NCBI RefSeq assembly: GCF_017298635.1
Contig: NZ_CP071182.1
Location: 186,001-250,000, forward strand
Origin: Paenalicyclobacillus mengziensis
Lineage (GTDB): Bacteria > Bacillota > Bacilli > Alicyclobacillales > Alicyclobacillaceae
Length of the DNA stretch: 64,000 nucleotides
Reading direction: 5' to 3'
The notes under the pieces were generated by a model that was not told where the DNA came from, did no database searches, and saw only the letters and a list, made by a program, of their open reading frames with translations. Shown in pieces: positions 45,544 through 54,714 of this stretch. The position numbers were made by a program, and so were the translations under genes. How positions within the stretch are numbered: the first letter of the stretch is position 1; every line of letters begins with the position of its first letter.

Positions 45544-45592
45544 AAGCCCGTGCGAGTGCCAATTGGTTTCTCGTGCGGGCTTTATTCTTTGG
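45544..45592. terminator. Terminator between pepP and HD-GYP genes
   Basis: AAGCCCGTGCGAG pairs with CTCGTGCGGGCTT (13 pairs including two G-U) around a 13-base loop, followed by TATTCTTT. Confidence 0.85.
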
Positions 45593-45593
45593 G

Positions 45594-46673
45594 TCACCCG
45601 CCACAGTGAAGAATGGTCACGTTCAAATTCGAGGCAAGGTCAAACTCGTATGGGATGACTGGCTGGCCGTCTTCTTCTGTCACAAGAATATAAGGCCGCA
45701 TCAGGTTCTTCTCGTTGGGCCTGGCAACGACACCGCTGGCTTTGTTGCTTAAGCGGACAGTGAGCCCGGGAGGATAAACATTTACGTATTTGACAAAGGA
45801 CCGCATGAAAATGGGATCAAACTGCTTATAAGTGCGGGTGAACATGAATTCGAGTGCGTCACTCGGAAGCCAGGCATCGCGATAGGGACGGTTTGCGGTG
45901 AGCGCATCGTAAACATCAGCGACCGCCATCAGTCGCGCGAACTCTGGAATTCCATCCCCCTTTAACCCTTCCGGGTAACCACTGCCGTCGTACCACTCAT
46001 GGTGGTACAGTGCACAGATGGCGCAAGACGGCAATAGGTCGGGCTGCTTGCGCAGAATGTCATGGCCCAAGCGTGTATGCCGTTTGACCTCGGCATATTC
46101 CAATTCAGTCAGCTTGTCAGGTTTATTGAGTATGGCAGGGCTGATCTCGATTTTCCCGATGTCGTGCATCATGGCGCCAACACCGAGTTCCTCAACGAGT
46201 TCTTTTGAGTACCCGTGTGCAAGACCTAAAATCGTCGCCATCACTGCGACGTTCATACAGTGTGTGTAGGTATGAGCATCACTCGAATAGAGCGCACTGA
46301 GATTGACCATCATGGTCCCCGTGCCGGCGAGGTGATTGTACAGGAGGCGGTAAATACTAAGGACCTCGCGCCCGAGGTCGCCCGAGTTTACCATGGTTTG
46401 AATTCCATCTGGTGCCTGCAGCTTCTGAAATGTGGCCTCGAGGCGGCCGAGGACCTCTTGGCGTATCTCGTCCGGAATCGAGTCTTCACCCTGGATATCT
46501 GCTGTCGCTGCATCCTCGACATAGACATACCTGAATCCCATGTCTTCCAACCTAGTGACATAAGAAGAGGAGAGCGAAACCCCTTTCTTGAGAAGGGTTC
46601 GTCCATTCGCGGTAAATATCGACTTGGCGAGTATTGCGCCCGGCTGGATTCGAGTTAATTCAACAATTTTCAC
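45594..46673 (-). CDS. HD-GYP domain phosphodiesterase
   Basis: A 359-residue cytoplasmic protein likely to hydrolyse c-di-GMP. The HD pair is intact (MMHDIGKIEISPAIL, near residue 169) and the second signature is HHEWYDGSGYPEGL near residue 225, with ADVYDALTANRPYRDA after it. The N-terminal ~110 residues are a DUF3391-like or unknown sensory region (VKIVELTRIQPGAILAKSIF). I chose GTG at 46673, seven bases after GGAGGG. It is the only apparently active c-di-GMP enzyme in the window and may feed the riboswitch at 28275. Confidence 0.9.
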   Translation of the reverse strand: MKIVELTRIQPGAILAKSIFTANGRTLLKKGVSLSSSYVTRLEDMGFRYVYVEDAATADIQGEDSIPDEIRQEVLGRLEATFQKLQAPDGIQTMVNSGDLGREVLSIYRLLYNHLAGTGTMMVNLSALYSSDAHTYTHCMNVAVMATILGLAHGYSKELVEELGVGAMMHDIGKIEISPAILNKPDKLTELEYAEVKRHTRLGHDILRKQPDLLPSCAICALYHHEWYDGSGYPEGLKGDGIPEFARLMAVADVYDALTANRPYRDAWLPSDALEFMFTRTYKQFDPIFMRSFVKYVNVYPPGLTVRLSNKASGVVARPNEKNLMRPYILVTEEDGQPVIPYEFDLASNLNVTILHCGG

Positions 46674-46889
46674 GAGCGAGCCCTCCTGCACCTTTGTGAA
46701 GTGCTCTCACGAAACCTGTTCAAACCCTCACACACTGTCGAAGTCTCATCTTAGGCTGAAACGCCGAAAGTGACCGTTCATTTCGAAGGTCCAGTCCAAT
46801 AGACCGTTGAGATAAAATTGGTAGACTTGCCAGTTTTAATAATATCACTTTTCAGATTAAGCCACTATCGTTGTCAGACTGTACCCTAC

Positions 46890-47519
46890 CTATTTCTGAC
46901 TTGAACCTCTGTGCAGCAGCCAGGCGGCGTAGGATTCGGGCGTATCGAGATCGACAGGAACATCTCCCTCTATAGAGACCAGGTGACGCTCGTTTTGGTG
47001 CCGCTCTACAACCTTCCTGCCGCCTTCATCCCCTGTCACTTCAAGCAACTCGTCGAACAACCGGCGGTCAAATAGAATGGGGTGACTGGGCGTGCCGTCG
47101 TACGACGCCTGAACAATCGCAAGCTGCGTTGAACAGTAGGCATCTATCACCGCGTTGACGTGAAGGTCCGTAACACCGGGTTGGTCTCCCAGCAGAATGA
47201 GGGCCGCATCTGCTCCGCCAGCTTCTGCTGCAAGAATGCCCGTGCGCATGGACGTGCTCATGCCAACGGCCGAATCCGGGTTCATCACCTTGAGCCACAC
47301 TCCGTCTTCTGAGTCCGCAGCATGTTGAACGGCTTCATCATCTGCACTGACTACCACAACCACCTGGCTTAAACGGCTCCGTGCAGCCATCTCGAGAACG
47401 CTTCGGACCATCGGCCTCCCGTCCTCGAGCGGCAACGTCAACTTCTGCCGGCCCATCCGCCTGGATGCCCCAGCTGCCAGAACGATGCCCCAGATGGCTG
47501 GCGGTTTGTCTAATGTCAT
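46890..47519 (-). CDS. mocA: Molybdenum cofactor cytidylyltransferase (MocA-like)
   Basis: A 209-residue nucleotidyltransferase. The N-terminal GIVLAAGASRRMGRQKLTLPL is the NTP-binding motif of the MobA/MocA family, and LLGDQPGVTD is the metal-binding aspartate region. MocA adds CMP to molybdopterin, as needed by hydroxylases of the xanthine dehydrogenase/CO dehydrogenase family. ATG at 47519 follows GAGAGGAGAG; a longer in-frame reading crosses the hairpin upstream and is unlikely. It is the last gene of the cox-type operon, which fits the role. Confidence 0.9.
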   Translation of the reverse strand: MTLDKPPAIWGIVLAAGASRRMGRQKLTLPLEDGRPMVRSVLEMAARSRLSQVVVVVSADDEAVQHAADSEDGVWLKVMNPDSAVGMSTSMRTGILAAEAGGADAALILLGDQPGVTDLHVNAVIDAYCSTQLAIVQASYDGTPSHPILFDRRLFDELLEVTGDEGGRKVVERHQNERHLVSIEGDVPVDLDTPESYAAWLLHRGSSQK

Positions 47520-47570
47520 CGACAGCTCTCCTCTCAATCTCCCTAAAAGCAGGGCCGATGGGCTGAAGAT

Positions 47571-47602
47571 GGAGCCCCAGGATGACGACACCCTGGGGCT
47601 CC
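47571..47602. terminator. Hairpin between coxL and mocA
   Basis: GGAGCCCCAGG and CCTGGGGCTCC form a perfect 11-bp stem around 10 bases. The T-rich end (GATTTTG) is on the plus strand only, so on the operon strand it may act as a partial terminator or mRNA-stabilising hairpin. Confidence 0.65.
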
Positions 47603-47640
47603 GATTTTGTTCCTTGTTCAAGACGTCGGCGTCTGCAGCC

Positions 47641-49977
47641 TCAGTCTGCCCCCACCGCAGGGGTTCCTTGTGAAACCCACTCAATGACCTGTGCCGGTGT
47701 GACAGGCATCGAATTCACCATCACGCCAAACGGCTCGAGGGCATCAGAGACGGCGGCAGTGAGTGCTGCCGGCGCGGCGATGAGGGAACCTTCGCCCATC
47801 CCCTTGAACCCGCCTTCGGATGCAGACGGCGTTTCAATGTGCTCGATTTTCATCCTTGGCACCTCAACGCTTACAGGCAGCAGATAGTCCTGCATGGACG
47901 TGGTGACGAGTTGCCCGTTTTCATCGTACTTCAGTTCCTCAAGAAAGGCCTCGCCGATGCCTTGGGCAACGCCACCGTGAATCTGCCCCTCAACAATCAT
48001 CGGGTTAATCAGGTTACCACAGTCGTTGACAACCGCGTAATCAAGCGTCTCAATCAAGCCCGTATCAGGATGTACCTCAACCACCGCGATATGGGTGCCG
48101 TTTGAGAAACTGACCTTAAACGGTGGCTGGTAACGCGTCACAATCTCGAGTCCCGGTTTCATGCCCTCCGGGAGCTTTGCCACGTGTGTGTACGCAATCT
48201 GTGCAAGTTCCTTGATGGTCAGTGCTCGAGCTGGGACACCCGCAACGAATGCCTTCCCATCGCGAAGTTCAATATCCTCTTCGCCCGCTTCGAGGACGTG
48301 TGCTGCGAGCTTGATGAGCTTTTCGCGCATCTCCTTACCGGCTGTGATGGCTGCACCGCCACCGATGGTACCAGACCTGCTTCCGCCTGTTCCCCCACCA
48401 AACGGTGCGCTGTCCGTGTCACCGTGGAGGACGACAACGTCCTTGATGTCGACGCCGAGCTGGTCCGCAATCAACTGTGCCATCGTGGTTTCGTGACCTT
48501 GACCAGATGGACCAAGACCGAACGCTGCGGTCACCGTACCTGTCGGTTCAATGCGAATGGTCGCAGCTTCATACCCCACGCTCCCAGCCTCGGAACTTGC
48601 AGAAGCCGTCGGCTCAACGAAGACAGAGATGCCAACGCCAAGGTAGCGGCCCTGTGCGCGGTACTCGGCCTGTTTCTTGCGGAAATCTTCGTAGCCAACC
48701 AGACGCAGCGCGTCTTCCATCGACTGCAGATATGAACCCTTGTCGTAGAGCATTCGAGACGGGTTCTTATACGGGAAGTCCTCTTCTTGAATCATGTTCA
48801 CTCGCCTGACCTCAGCCGGGTCCTTGCCGAGGTAGCGCGCTACCCTATCGACGACGCCCTCCTGAATGAACGAGGCAATCGGTCCCCACACGCCGCGATA
48901 GGCCCCAAGCGGCATCTTGTTTGAGAAGGAGCAGTCAATGACCGTCGCCTGGTGTGGAATCTTGTAAGGACCTGTCAGCACGTTTGCGGCAGTGACGGTC
49001 TCACCAATCGAGCCTGGGAACGGCACCGCCGCATAAGCGCCCTGGTCGGCCATCATGTGGTCGTACAGTGCGATGATGTTGCCGTCGTCATCGAAGGCGA
49101 CCTCGACGTCGTGGACAGCGTCGCGCGCATGGACGTCCGCGAGGAACGACTCCTGGCGGTCGCTGATCCATTTCACAGGACGGCGCAGTTTCAATGCCAT
49201 CCAGGAGACCACGAGATATTCTGGGTACATTGCAGCCTTGATGCCAAACGCACCGCCGACCTCAGGAACCACAACGCGGACCATGTTTTCTTCCATGCCG
49301 AGCATTTCACACAGTTCACTGCGCAGTTCATGCGGGCTTTGGTGTCCGCAGTAACAGGTCAGGCGGCCTGTAAACGGATCGGTCAGGGCAGCGAAACCGC
49401 GGTTCTCCATAGCGGCTCCAGTTTGCCGATGGAATGTGAACGTGTCTTTCAGCCGATGTGGTGCGCTATTCAACGCATCGTCGAACCCATCGGTCTTCCG
49501 CTCGCGGTGGAAGAAGACGTTCGACCGACCTGCATGCACTTGACGTGTGGATTCAAGAGCCGCAGTGCGCACATCAAGCACGGGGTCAAACTCTTCATAG
49601 CGGACCTTCACCAGGTCTGCCGCGTCTTCAGCTACGTAGCGACTCTCTGCCGCGATGGCCACGACCGGTTCACCAACGTATCGAACCTCGTCTTTGGCGA
49701 GCGCGAACTGCGTTGTCTTAAAGCCGGCACTTGTCGCTTCAAGCGGGCAGTTGGCGTAGGTCCAGACCGCCTTGACCCCAGGCAGCCGTTTGGCTGCTTC
49801 AATATCAATCGAGACAATCTTCGCAGCAGAACGATTGGAGCGAACGAACGCAACCTCCAGCATCCCTGGAAAACCCACGTCATCCAGATAGCGCCCTTGT
49901 CCGGAGACGAGGCGTGCATCTTCTAAACGGGTCACTCGACTCCCCGTAAACTGGGGACGTGAAGCCATATCGGCCAT
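47641..49977 (-). CDS. coxL: Molybdenum hydroxylase large subunit (CoxL-like)
   Basis: A 778-residue catalytic subunit holding molybdopterin cytosine dinucleotide. It starts GSRVTRLEDARLVSGQGRYLDD, the family N-terminus. The active-site loop near residue 358 reads AYRGVWGP. Form I CO dehydrogenase has AYxCSFR with an essential cysteine, so this is a form II or other hydroxylase. The catalytic glutamate region is GFKGMGEGSLI near the C-terminus. ATG overlaps the coxS stop (TAATG). The true substrate (CO, purine, aldehyde or N-heterocycle) cannot be told from the sequence. Confidence 0.9.
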   Translation of the reverse strand: MADMASRPQFTGSRVTRLEDARLVSGQGRYLDDVGFPGMLEVAFVRSNRSAAKIVSIDIEAAKRLPGVKAVWTYANCPLEATSAGFKTTQFALAKDEVRYVGEPVVAIAAESRYVAEDAADLVKVRYEEFDPVLDVRTAALESTRQVHAGRSNVFFHRERKTDGFDDALNSAPHRLKDTFTFHRQTGAAMENRGFAALTDPFTGRLTCYCGHQSPHELRSELCEMLGMEENMVRVVVPEVGGAFGIKAAMYPEYLVVSWMALKLRRPVKWISDRQESFLADVHARDAVHDVEVAFDDDGNIIALYDHMMADQGAYAAVPFPGSIGETVTAANVLTGPYKIPHQATVIDCSFSNKMPLGAYRGVWGPIASFIQEGVVDRVARYLGKDPAEVRRVNMIQEEDFPYKNPSRMLYDKGSYLQSMEDALRLVGYEDFRKKQAEYRAQGRYLGVGISVFVEPTASASSEAGSVGYEAATIRIEPTGTVTAAFGLGPSGQGHETTMAQLIADQLGVDIKDVVVLHGDTDSAPFGGGTGGSRSGTIGGGAAITAGKEMREKLIKLAAHVLEAGEEDIELRDGKAFVAGVPARALTIKELAQIAYTHVAKLPEGMKPGLEIVTRYQPPFKVSFSNGTHIAVVEVHPDTGLIETLDYAVVNDCGNLINPMIVEGQIHGGVAQGIGEAFLEELKYDENGQLVTTSMQDYLLPVSVEVPRMKIEHIETPSASEGGFKGMGEGSLIAAPAALTAAVSDALEPFGVMVNSMPVTPAQVIEWVSQGTPAVGAD

Positions 49978-50480
49978 TATTCTCCCTCCTTGTTCGAACT
50001 GCCGCTTCCTGCGACATCACTGACTGCGTCAACAATAAACTGATAACCTGTGCAACGGCAGAGGTTTCCGGACAGTGCTTCGCGGATCTCCGCTTCCGTT
50101 GGGTTCGGATTCTTCTTCAACAGCGCTTCGGATGTGAGGATCATCGCGGGCGTGCAAAATCCGCACTGAAGGCTGTGGTGCTTCTGAAACGACTCCTGAA
50201 GCGGACTCATGCCTTCTTCTGGCGTAACACCTTCTATGGTTGTGATATCAACGCCTTCGGCCTGGACGGCAAACATCAGGCAACTACGCTCTGGCTTACC
50301 GTCCATCAAAACCGTACAGGCGCCGCAGACACCCTGTTCGCAGCCGACATGTGTTCCCGTCAGGCCAAGTTTGTGCCGAAGCACGTCAGAGAGCAGCATG
50401 CGCGGCTCAACCTCTACAGAAAAGTTTTCACCATTCACGCGAAGGGAAATTTGTACCGTCTGCTTCGTCTGTGTCTCCAT
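49977..50480 (-). CDS. coxS: Molybdenum hydroxylase iron-sulfur subunit (CoxS-like)
   Basis: A 167-residue small subunit with two [2Fe-2S] clusters. The N-terminal ferredoxin-type motif is CEQGVCGACTVLMDG...SC and the C-terminal helical motif is QCGFCTPAM...NLCRCTGYQ. It transfers electrons from the molybdenum centre to the FAD subunit. ATG lies two bases after the coxM stop, and its own stop overlaps the coxL start, so the three are translated together. Confidence 0.95.
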   Translation of the reverse strand: METQTKQTVQISLRVNGENFSVEVEPRMLLSDVLRHKLGLTGTHVGCEQGVCGACTVLMDGKPERSCLMFAVQAEGVDITTIEGVTPEEGMSPLQESFQKHHSLQCGFCTPAMILTSEALLKKNPNPTEAEIREALSGNLCRCTGYQFIVDAVSDVAGSGSSNKEGE

Positions 50481-50482
50481 CC

Positions 50483-51307
50483 TTACGCTTGCCCCCTTGT
50501 CGCTTGCTGGTATGCATCTTCCGCCACAACGATGGCGAGGTGTTTGCGGTACGCTGCGTCTTCCGGCGGATCAAACTCTTCCACCAGTTCCTTCAACTGA
50601 GCTTGCCTTTCCGCATCTGTTGCTGCGAGTTTCAGTTCCCGTCGCTCGGGGCCGCCACTCACGCCAAACCATGTCACTGCATCGTCGCCGCCCGTCTCGC
50701 CGGCGAGTTCAACATACGCTCCGGCGACAGCAAAATCACCGGGGCGGCGAGCGAACTCTGCGAACCCAAAGCGGGCTTTGGCAGCAGGAATCGGGATCTT
50801 AACGGCTGTAACAATCTCATCCGGCTGTAAGTCGGTCGTCAAAAATCCAAGAAAAAACTCCTCCGCCGGTACTTCGCGAGCCCCGTCGGCGCTTTCGAGG
50901 ACAAGGGTGGCGTGCAGGGCAACCATCGCGGCAGGGAGCTCTGCAGCGGGATCGGCGTGGGAAAGTGACCCGCCAAGCGTCCCGCGGTTTCGAATCGCCC
51001 AGTGTCCGACCTCTCCGGCAGCCTTGGAGAGGACGGGCAGGACCTCCTTAATCTGCGGATTTTCGTGCAACTCTTGGTGCCGGACCAGTCCGCCGATGCG
51101 GACAGTGCCCTCGGCCACCGAAATGGTTGCGAGTTCCTGCAGATGACTGATGTCAACCAGGGTGTTCGGCCGACTGAGACGAAAGTTCATGAGTGGGATG
51201 AGGCTTTGACCGCCAGCAAGCACTTTGGCATCCGTTTGGTCTCGCAGAATAGACAGCGCCTCTTCGAGACTGGTTGGACGCAGATACTGAAAAACAGCCG
51301 GTTTCAT
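50483..51307 (-). CDS. coxM: Molybdenum hydroxylase FAD subunit (CoxM-like)
   Basis: A 274-residue FAD-binding subunit. The two flavin motifs are AGGQSLIPLMNFRL near residue 32 and TLGGSLSHADPAAE near residue 110, standard for CoxM/CutM. The start MKPAVFQYLRPTSLEEAL is typical. RBS GGAAGGGAAG precedes the ATG. The M-S-L gene order is that of CO dehydrogenase-type operons rather than most xanthine dehydrogenases. Confidence 0.94.
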   Translation of the reverse strand: MKPAVFQYLRPTSLEEALSILRDQTDAKVLAGGQSLIPLMNFRLSRPNTLVDISHLQELATISVAEGTVRIGGLVRHQELHENPQIKEVLPVLSKAAGEVGHWAIRNRGTLGGSLSHADPAAELPAAMVALHATLVLESADGAREVPAEEFFLGFLTTDLQPDEIVTAVKIPIPAAKARFGFAEFARRPGDFAVAGAYVELAGETGGDDAVTWFGVSGGPERRELKLAATDAERQAQLKELVEEFDPPEDAAYRKHLAIVVAEDAYQQATRGQA

Positions 51308-51384
51308 AGCTAGCTTCCCTTCCTTTCAGGGTGTGATATCTCAAAGTATCTATCAGCGAAATGTTCGCAGAAGGACCCTATTCA

Positions 51385-52188
51385 TTATTCATTTGCAAGG
51401 GCAAGTAGACTCGCAACCGTCCCGCCTGGCACCATCCTTTCCAGAAAAGGAAGCGCGGCAACCAGGGTTCTTGTTTTCGGTTCAAACCCAGGTGTCCCCA
51501 TCCACGGGTTGACCCAGACGATTCTCGTGTCATGCGCGCGAATGGTGTGGAGTGCGTCGCTCACGTCATCGGCGACACCGACATCCCAACCATCGCTGAT
51601 GATGATGATGAGCGTGTCGCTTCGAAGCCAGCGGCTCCCATAGTTTCTCACCCACTCACCGAGTGCAAAGCCGATGTTCGTCCCCCCTGCAAAGACGTGT
51701 TCGACCTCAACCAAATAGGCCCGCAGCAAGGGATACGGGGCATAGAGCGCCTCCGTGATGTCCGCCATCCGCGTGGCGAATGGAAATACACCAAGCCGTC
51801 TCCACTTCGACCTAAGCGTGTACAGCCACGGCAGGTACAGGTCCATCGATTCGGACATCGAGCCAGAAACATCCCATAACACGGCCACACGGCCGGGTAC
51901 GTCATAACGAGCCTCCGGCACGTACTGCAGAGAGACGTGTCCAAGTCGCTGCCAAAGACGAACTGTCTTCTTCCAATCGGGGGATGTCAGCATGCGTACA
52001 GTGCTTTTGGTCCGACTCTGCACGGGGTGGACAAGGGAGGATTTGCCCTCAATGCGCTTTGTCCACGCAGGCAAGTCGGCAAATGCTTCAGCGCCTAGGC
52101 GGACGCCAACGCCAAGGCTCGCCTGACCAGCCCCTTGCTCTGTGAGCGATTCCACTGCATCGCCTTGTCCGTCGTTTTTTTGCACCAT
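51385..52188 (-). CDS. coxE: VWA protein, short CoxE-like
   Basis: A 267-residue von Willebrand A-domain protein. The MIDAS motif is WDVSGSMS, with the later FAGGTNIG threonine and IIISDGWD aspartate. In cox operons CoxE works with the AAA+ protein CoxD to mature the molybdenum site. It is shorter than usual (~390); the normal N-terminal helical part seems missing. Its frame is the same as that of coxD and is separated from it by a single TGA and about 20 sense codons. GGAGAG lies 10 bases before the ATG. Confidence 0.8.
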   Translation of the reverse strand: MVQKNDGQGDAVESLTEQGAGQASLGVGVRLGAEAFADLPAWTKRIEGKSSLVHPVQSRTKSTVRMLTSPDWKKTVRLWQRLGHVSLQYVPEARYDVPGRVAVLWDVSGSMSESMDLYLPWLYTLRSKWRRLGVFPFATRMADITEALYAPYPLLRAYLVEVEHVFAGGTNIGFALGEWVRNYGSRWLRSDTLIIIISDGWDVGVADDVSDALHTIRAHDTRIVWVNPWMGTPGFEPKTRTLVAALPFLERMVPGGTVASLLALANE

Positions 52189-52248
52189 GCGCGAGACACT
52201 CTCCGAGTGTTCTCCGTCCTCACCCGGGGCATCGGTCGCCTCGTCCCT

Positions 52249-53121
52249 TCAGGTCTCGCCAGAGAATATCTCCGTCAGACGCTTCATCACCACCTCCATA
52301 TCGAGGACGTCCTTAATGACGCAGCCAATGGTTTCGGTGGCCCATTCCAAGGACCAGGACATCGGCTCAAGGGACTGTGCTTTTGCCCAATCAATCGACT
52401 CAGCAACCCCAGGGGGTTTGATGAGATTCCACGTTCGCATCTTGCGCACAGTCCGGATTACAGGCTCTACTTCTTGTGCTGTGAGTTGTCGGACATGCTG
52501 CAGGACAATCTCTTTCTCTTGGGATTCCTCCGGCCAATCAAACCGGTAAAAGAGACATCTTCGCCGCAGTGCATCACTGAGTGGGCGTGTGCGGTTTGAG
52601 GTCAAGAGGACAAGCGGCGGGGTTTCGCCTGTAACCGTTTTCCACTCAGGGACTGAAATTGTGTATTCTCCCAAAAATTCGAGCAACAATGCTTCGAATC
52701 CTTCATCAGCACGATCAATTTCGTCGATGAGCAGCACAGAGGGATGCTGCAAGGCCCGCATCAATGGGCGCTCCATCAGGTACTCGGACGTAAAAACGTC
52801 GGCGGACTTGTCAATCGTAAGAGACGCAAACTGCTTATGGTAATTCCATTCGTACAGGGCCTGCGTTGCTGTGATGCCTTCATAACACTGCAGTCGCACG
52901 AGCTGGCGCTGTAATACCTGTGCCAGTGCTGTAGCGAGCGAGGTCTTCCCGACACCTGCCGGACCCTCGAGCAGAATTGGCCGTTGCATGGCACAAGCGA
53001 GTGATACCATCTTTGCCAGATGGGGACCAGCTACGTACCCCGCCTCACGAAGAAGGCTTGTCCAGTCCCATCCGAGAGCCGACTGCAGGTCGGCCTGTGG
53101 TGCATCCGTCAATCCTGTCAC
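52249..53121 (-). CDS. coxD: MoxR-family AAA+ ATPase (CoxD-like)
   Basis: A 290-residue AAA+ chaperone. Walker A is GPAGVGKT, Walker B LLIDEIDRADEG, and sensor 1 lies in PLVLLTSNRTR. MoxR/CoxD proteins use ATP to insert metal or sulfur into the CODH-type active site, together with the VWA partner encoded next. The start is GTG at 53121. In-frame upstream there is an Asp/Arg/Glu/Ala-rich repeat (ADREADSEVDRE type) back to a TGA, but without a normal start codon. Confidence 0.88.
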   Translation of the reverse strand: MTGLTDAPQADLQSALGWDWTSLLREAGYVAGPHLAKMVSLACAMQRPILLEGPAGVGKTSLATALAQVLQRQLVRLQCYEGITATQALYEWNYHKQFASLTIDKSADVFTSEYLMERPLMRALQHPSVLLIDEIDRADEGFEALLLEFLGEYTISVPEWKTVTGETPPLVLLTSNRTRPLSDALRRRCLFYRFDWPEESQEKEIVLQHVRQLTAQEVEPVIRTVRKMRTWNLIKPPGVAESIDWAKAQSLEPMSWSLEWATETIGCVIKDVLDMEVVMKRLTEIFSGET

Positions 53122-53129
53122 ATCCTGTC

Positions 53130-53220
53130 TGTCTACTTCCCTGTCTGCTTCCCTATCTACTTCGCTGTCTGCTTCCCTGTCTGCTTCCCTATCTACTTCG
53201 CTGTCTATTTCCCTGGCTTC
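53130..53220. repeat. 36-bp tandem repeat between coxG and coxD
   Basis: CTGTCTGCTTCC/CTATCTACTTCG-type dodecamers recur about seven times, with a higher-order period of 36 bp. It is open in the coxD frame. Confidence 0.8.
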
Positions 53221-53261
53221 CTCTCTATTTCACGGTCTCCCTATTTGCCTTTTGGTTCTGT

Positions 53262-53717
53262 TTACGCGTCTTTGGCGATGGTCTTCGCTTCTTTGACCAG
53301 CGCGTTAAAGAACTGGTTGATAATGAGTTTCGCGACACCGGAGAGCATCCTTTGACCTACTCCCGCGACTGTCCCGCCCACTTTTGCCTCTCCGGCATAG
53401 GAAACGTTCGTTCCGCCATCTTCCATCGCGGCGAGCGAAATTGAGACGTCCGCGTCCATGAAGCCCATCGGGCCTTCGCCTTTCACCAACAGCCGGTAGG
53501 ACTGCCCGGGTACGATATCCGCCATCTCGAGCGATCCGTCGTACACACCCTTAATCCCGGCAACCCCCACTTCCATGCGAGCCTCATAGGAACTCTCCGA
53601 CACCGCTTGTAATTCTTTCAGTCCTGGCATAGCCCGGGAAATGGCATCCGGGTTGGTGATGAGGTCATAAGTTGCCTGTTGAGCCGTTGGAAACGCCTTA
53701 CTTCCTTCCAGCCGCAT
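53262..53717 (-). CDS. coxG: CoxG-like SRPBCC protein
   Basis: A 151-residue START/SRPBCC-fold protein (MRLEGSKAFPTAQQATYDLITNPDAISRAMPG at the start, given here only as its landmark in parts: MRLEGSKAF and DAISRAMPGLKEL). CoxG helps recruit CO dehydrogenase to the membrane in known systems. C-terminal VGGTVAGVGQRML and INQFFNAL are family features. ATG follows GGGAGGAC. It stands at the head of coxD-coxE-coxM-coxS-coxL. Confidence 0.88.
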   Translation of the reverse strand: MRLEGSKAFPTAQQATYDLITNPDAISRAMPGLKELQAVSESSYEARMEVGVAGIKGVYDGSLEMADIVPGQSYRLLVKGEGPMGFMDADVSISLAAMEDGGTNVSYAGEAKVGGTVAGVGQRMLSGVAKLIINQFFNALVKEAKTIAKDA

Positions 53718-53757
53718 GCGAAGTCCTCCCTTGCAGTTTTTGACCCGAGAAAACGTC

Positions 53758-54618
53758 TTACACCACCGTCAGCCACGGGCGTCCGTTTGCCCACACGATG
53801 TGACACGGCACTTCAAAAGCTCGGGTCAGGTTGTCATCTGTCAAAACTGTACGTTTCTCACCTGCAGCCAGGCATTCGCCAAACTTTAAGACGAGTGCGT
53901 GCGTAAACACAGGTAAAACCTCTTCGACGTGGTGCGTTACGTAAATCATCGTGGGCGCGAAAGCGGCCTCACGCGTGGTTTCATTCTCTGCACTTGGTCC
54001 TTCCGTACCCGTCGCGCCGCGGACACTCTGCTTGCTGCTTTGCGCAGCGAGCGCTGAGATGGCCCCAAGTAGGTTCTCACGACTGCCAACGTCGAGGCCT
54101 GTACACGGTTCATCGAGAATGATAAGGTCCGGGTCACCCATCCAGGCCCGTGCCAACAAAACCTTCTGCTGCTCGCCTTGGGATAACTGGCGAAACGGCC
54201 TATCCGCCAACCTCAGACAGCCGAAGCTGTCGAGCATTGCTTCTGCGCGCATCTCGTCTTCGTCACTGAACCGGTGATAGCTGACACCAATGGCTGCGTG
54301 CTTGCCACTTTTGACCACATCCCGCGCACTGTCCTCTCCGTGCGAAGCGTGGAAGCGTGCTCCGAGCGATGAACTGACATACGCGATGGACTTACGAACG
54401 GCCTGCATATCACAGGCCCCATAGCGCTGACCCAGCACTGAAATCTGGCCTTTTGTCGGCCACTGATAACCCAGAATCATGTTGAGCAGGCTCGTTTTTC
54501 CCGATCCGTTGGGTCCAATGAGTGCCCAATGCTGCCCTGGTTCAATGCGCCAGTTCAGTTCAGAAACAATCGTCCTGCCTTGTTGCCGCCAGGACACATC
54601 TCTCAAGTCGACAATCAC
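53758..54618 (-). CDS. ABC ATPase (YlmA/ModF-like)
   Basis: A single ABC domain of 286 residues. Walker A is GPNGSGKTS, the signature motif is LSQGEQQK, Walker B LIILDEPCTGLD and the H-loop TMIYVTHHVEE. A 25-residue insertion rich in Ser/Thr/Glu separates Walker B from the H-loop. No permease adjoins. Relatives include YlmA and the halves of ModF, which is associated with molybdenum use; the location beside a molybdenum-enzyme operon makes that attractive but unproven. The start is GTG behind AAGGGG. Confidence 0.8.
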   Translation of the reverse strand: MIVDLRDVSWRQQGRTIVSELNWRIEPGQHWALIGPNGSGKTSLLNMILGYQWPTKGQISVLGQRYGACDMQAVRKSIAYVSSSLGARFHASHGEDSARDVVKSGKHAAIGVSYHRFSDEDEMRAEAMLDSFGCLRLADRPFRQLSQGEQQKVLLARAWMGDPDLIILDEPCTGLDVGSRENLLGAISALAAQSSKQSVRGATGTEGPSAENETTREAAFAPTMIYVTHHVEEVLPVFTHALVLKFGECLAAGEKRTVLTDDNLTRAFEVPCHIVWANGRPWLTVV

Positions 54619-54714
54619 AGATCCATACCCCTTATCATGCAGATACTTTCGAGTATACCAAATTGTCGATTACAGGTCTTGGGAAATATTGTCGAACCAC
54701 CATCCATCCCCAAA

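Noticed and set aside
47641-49977. True form I CO dehydrogenase
   Set aside because: The active-site loop AYRGVWG lacks the cysteine of AYxCSFR that form I enzymes need.
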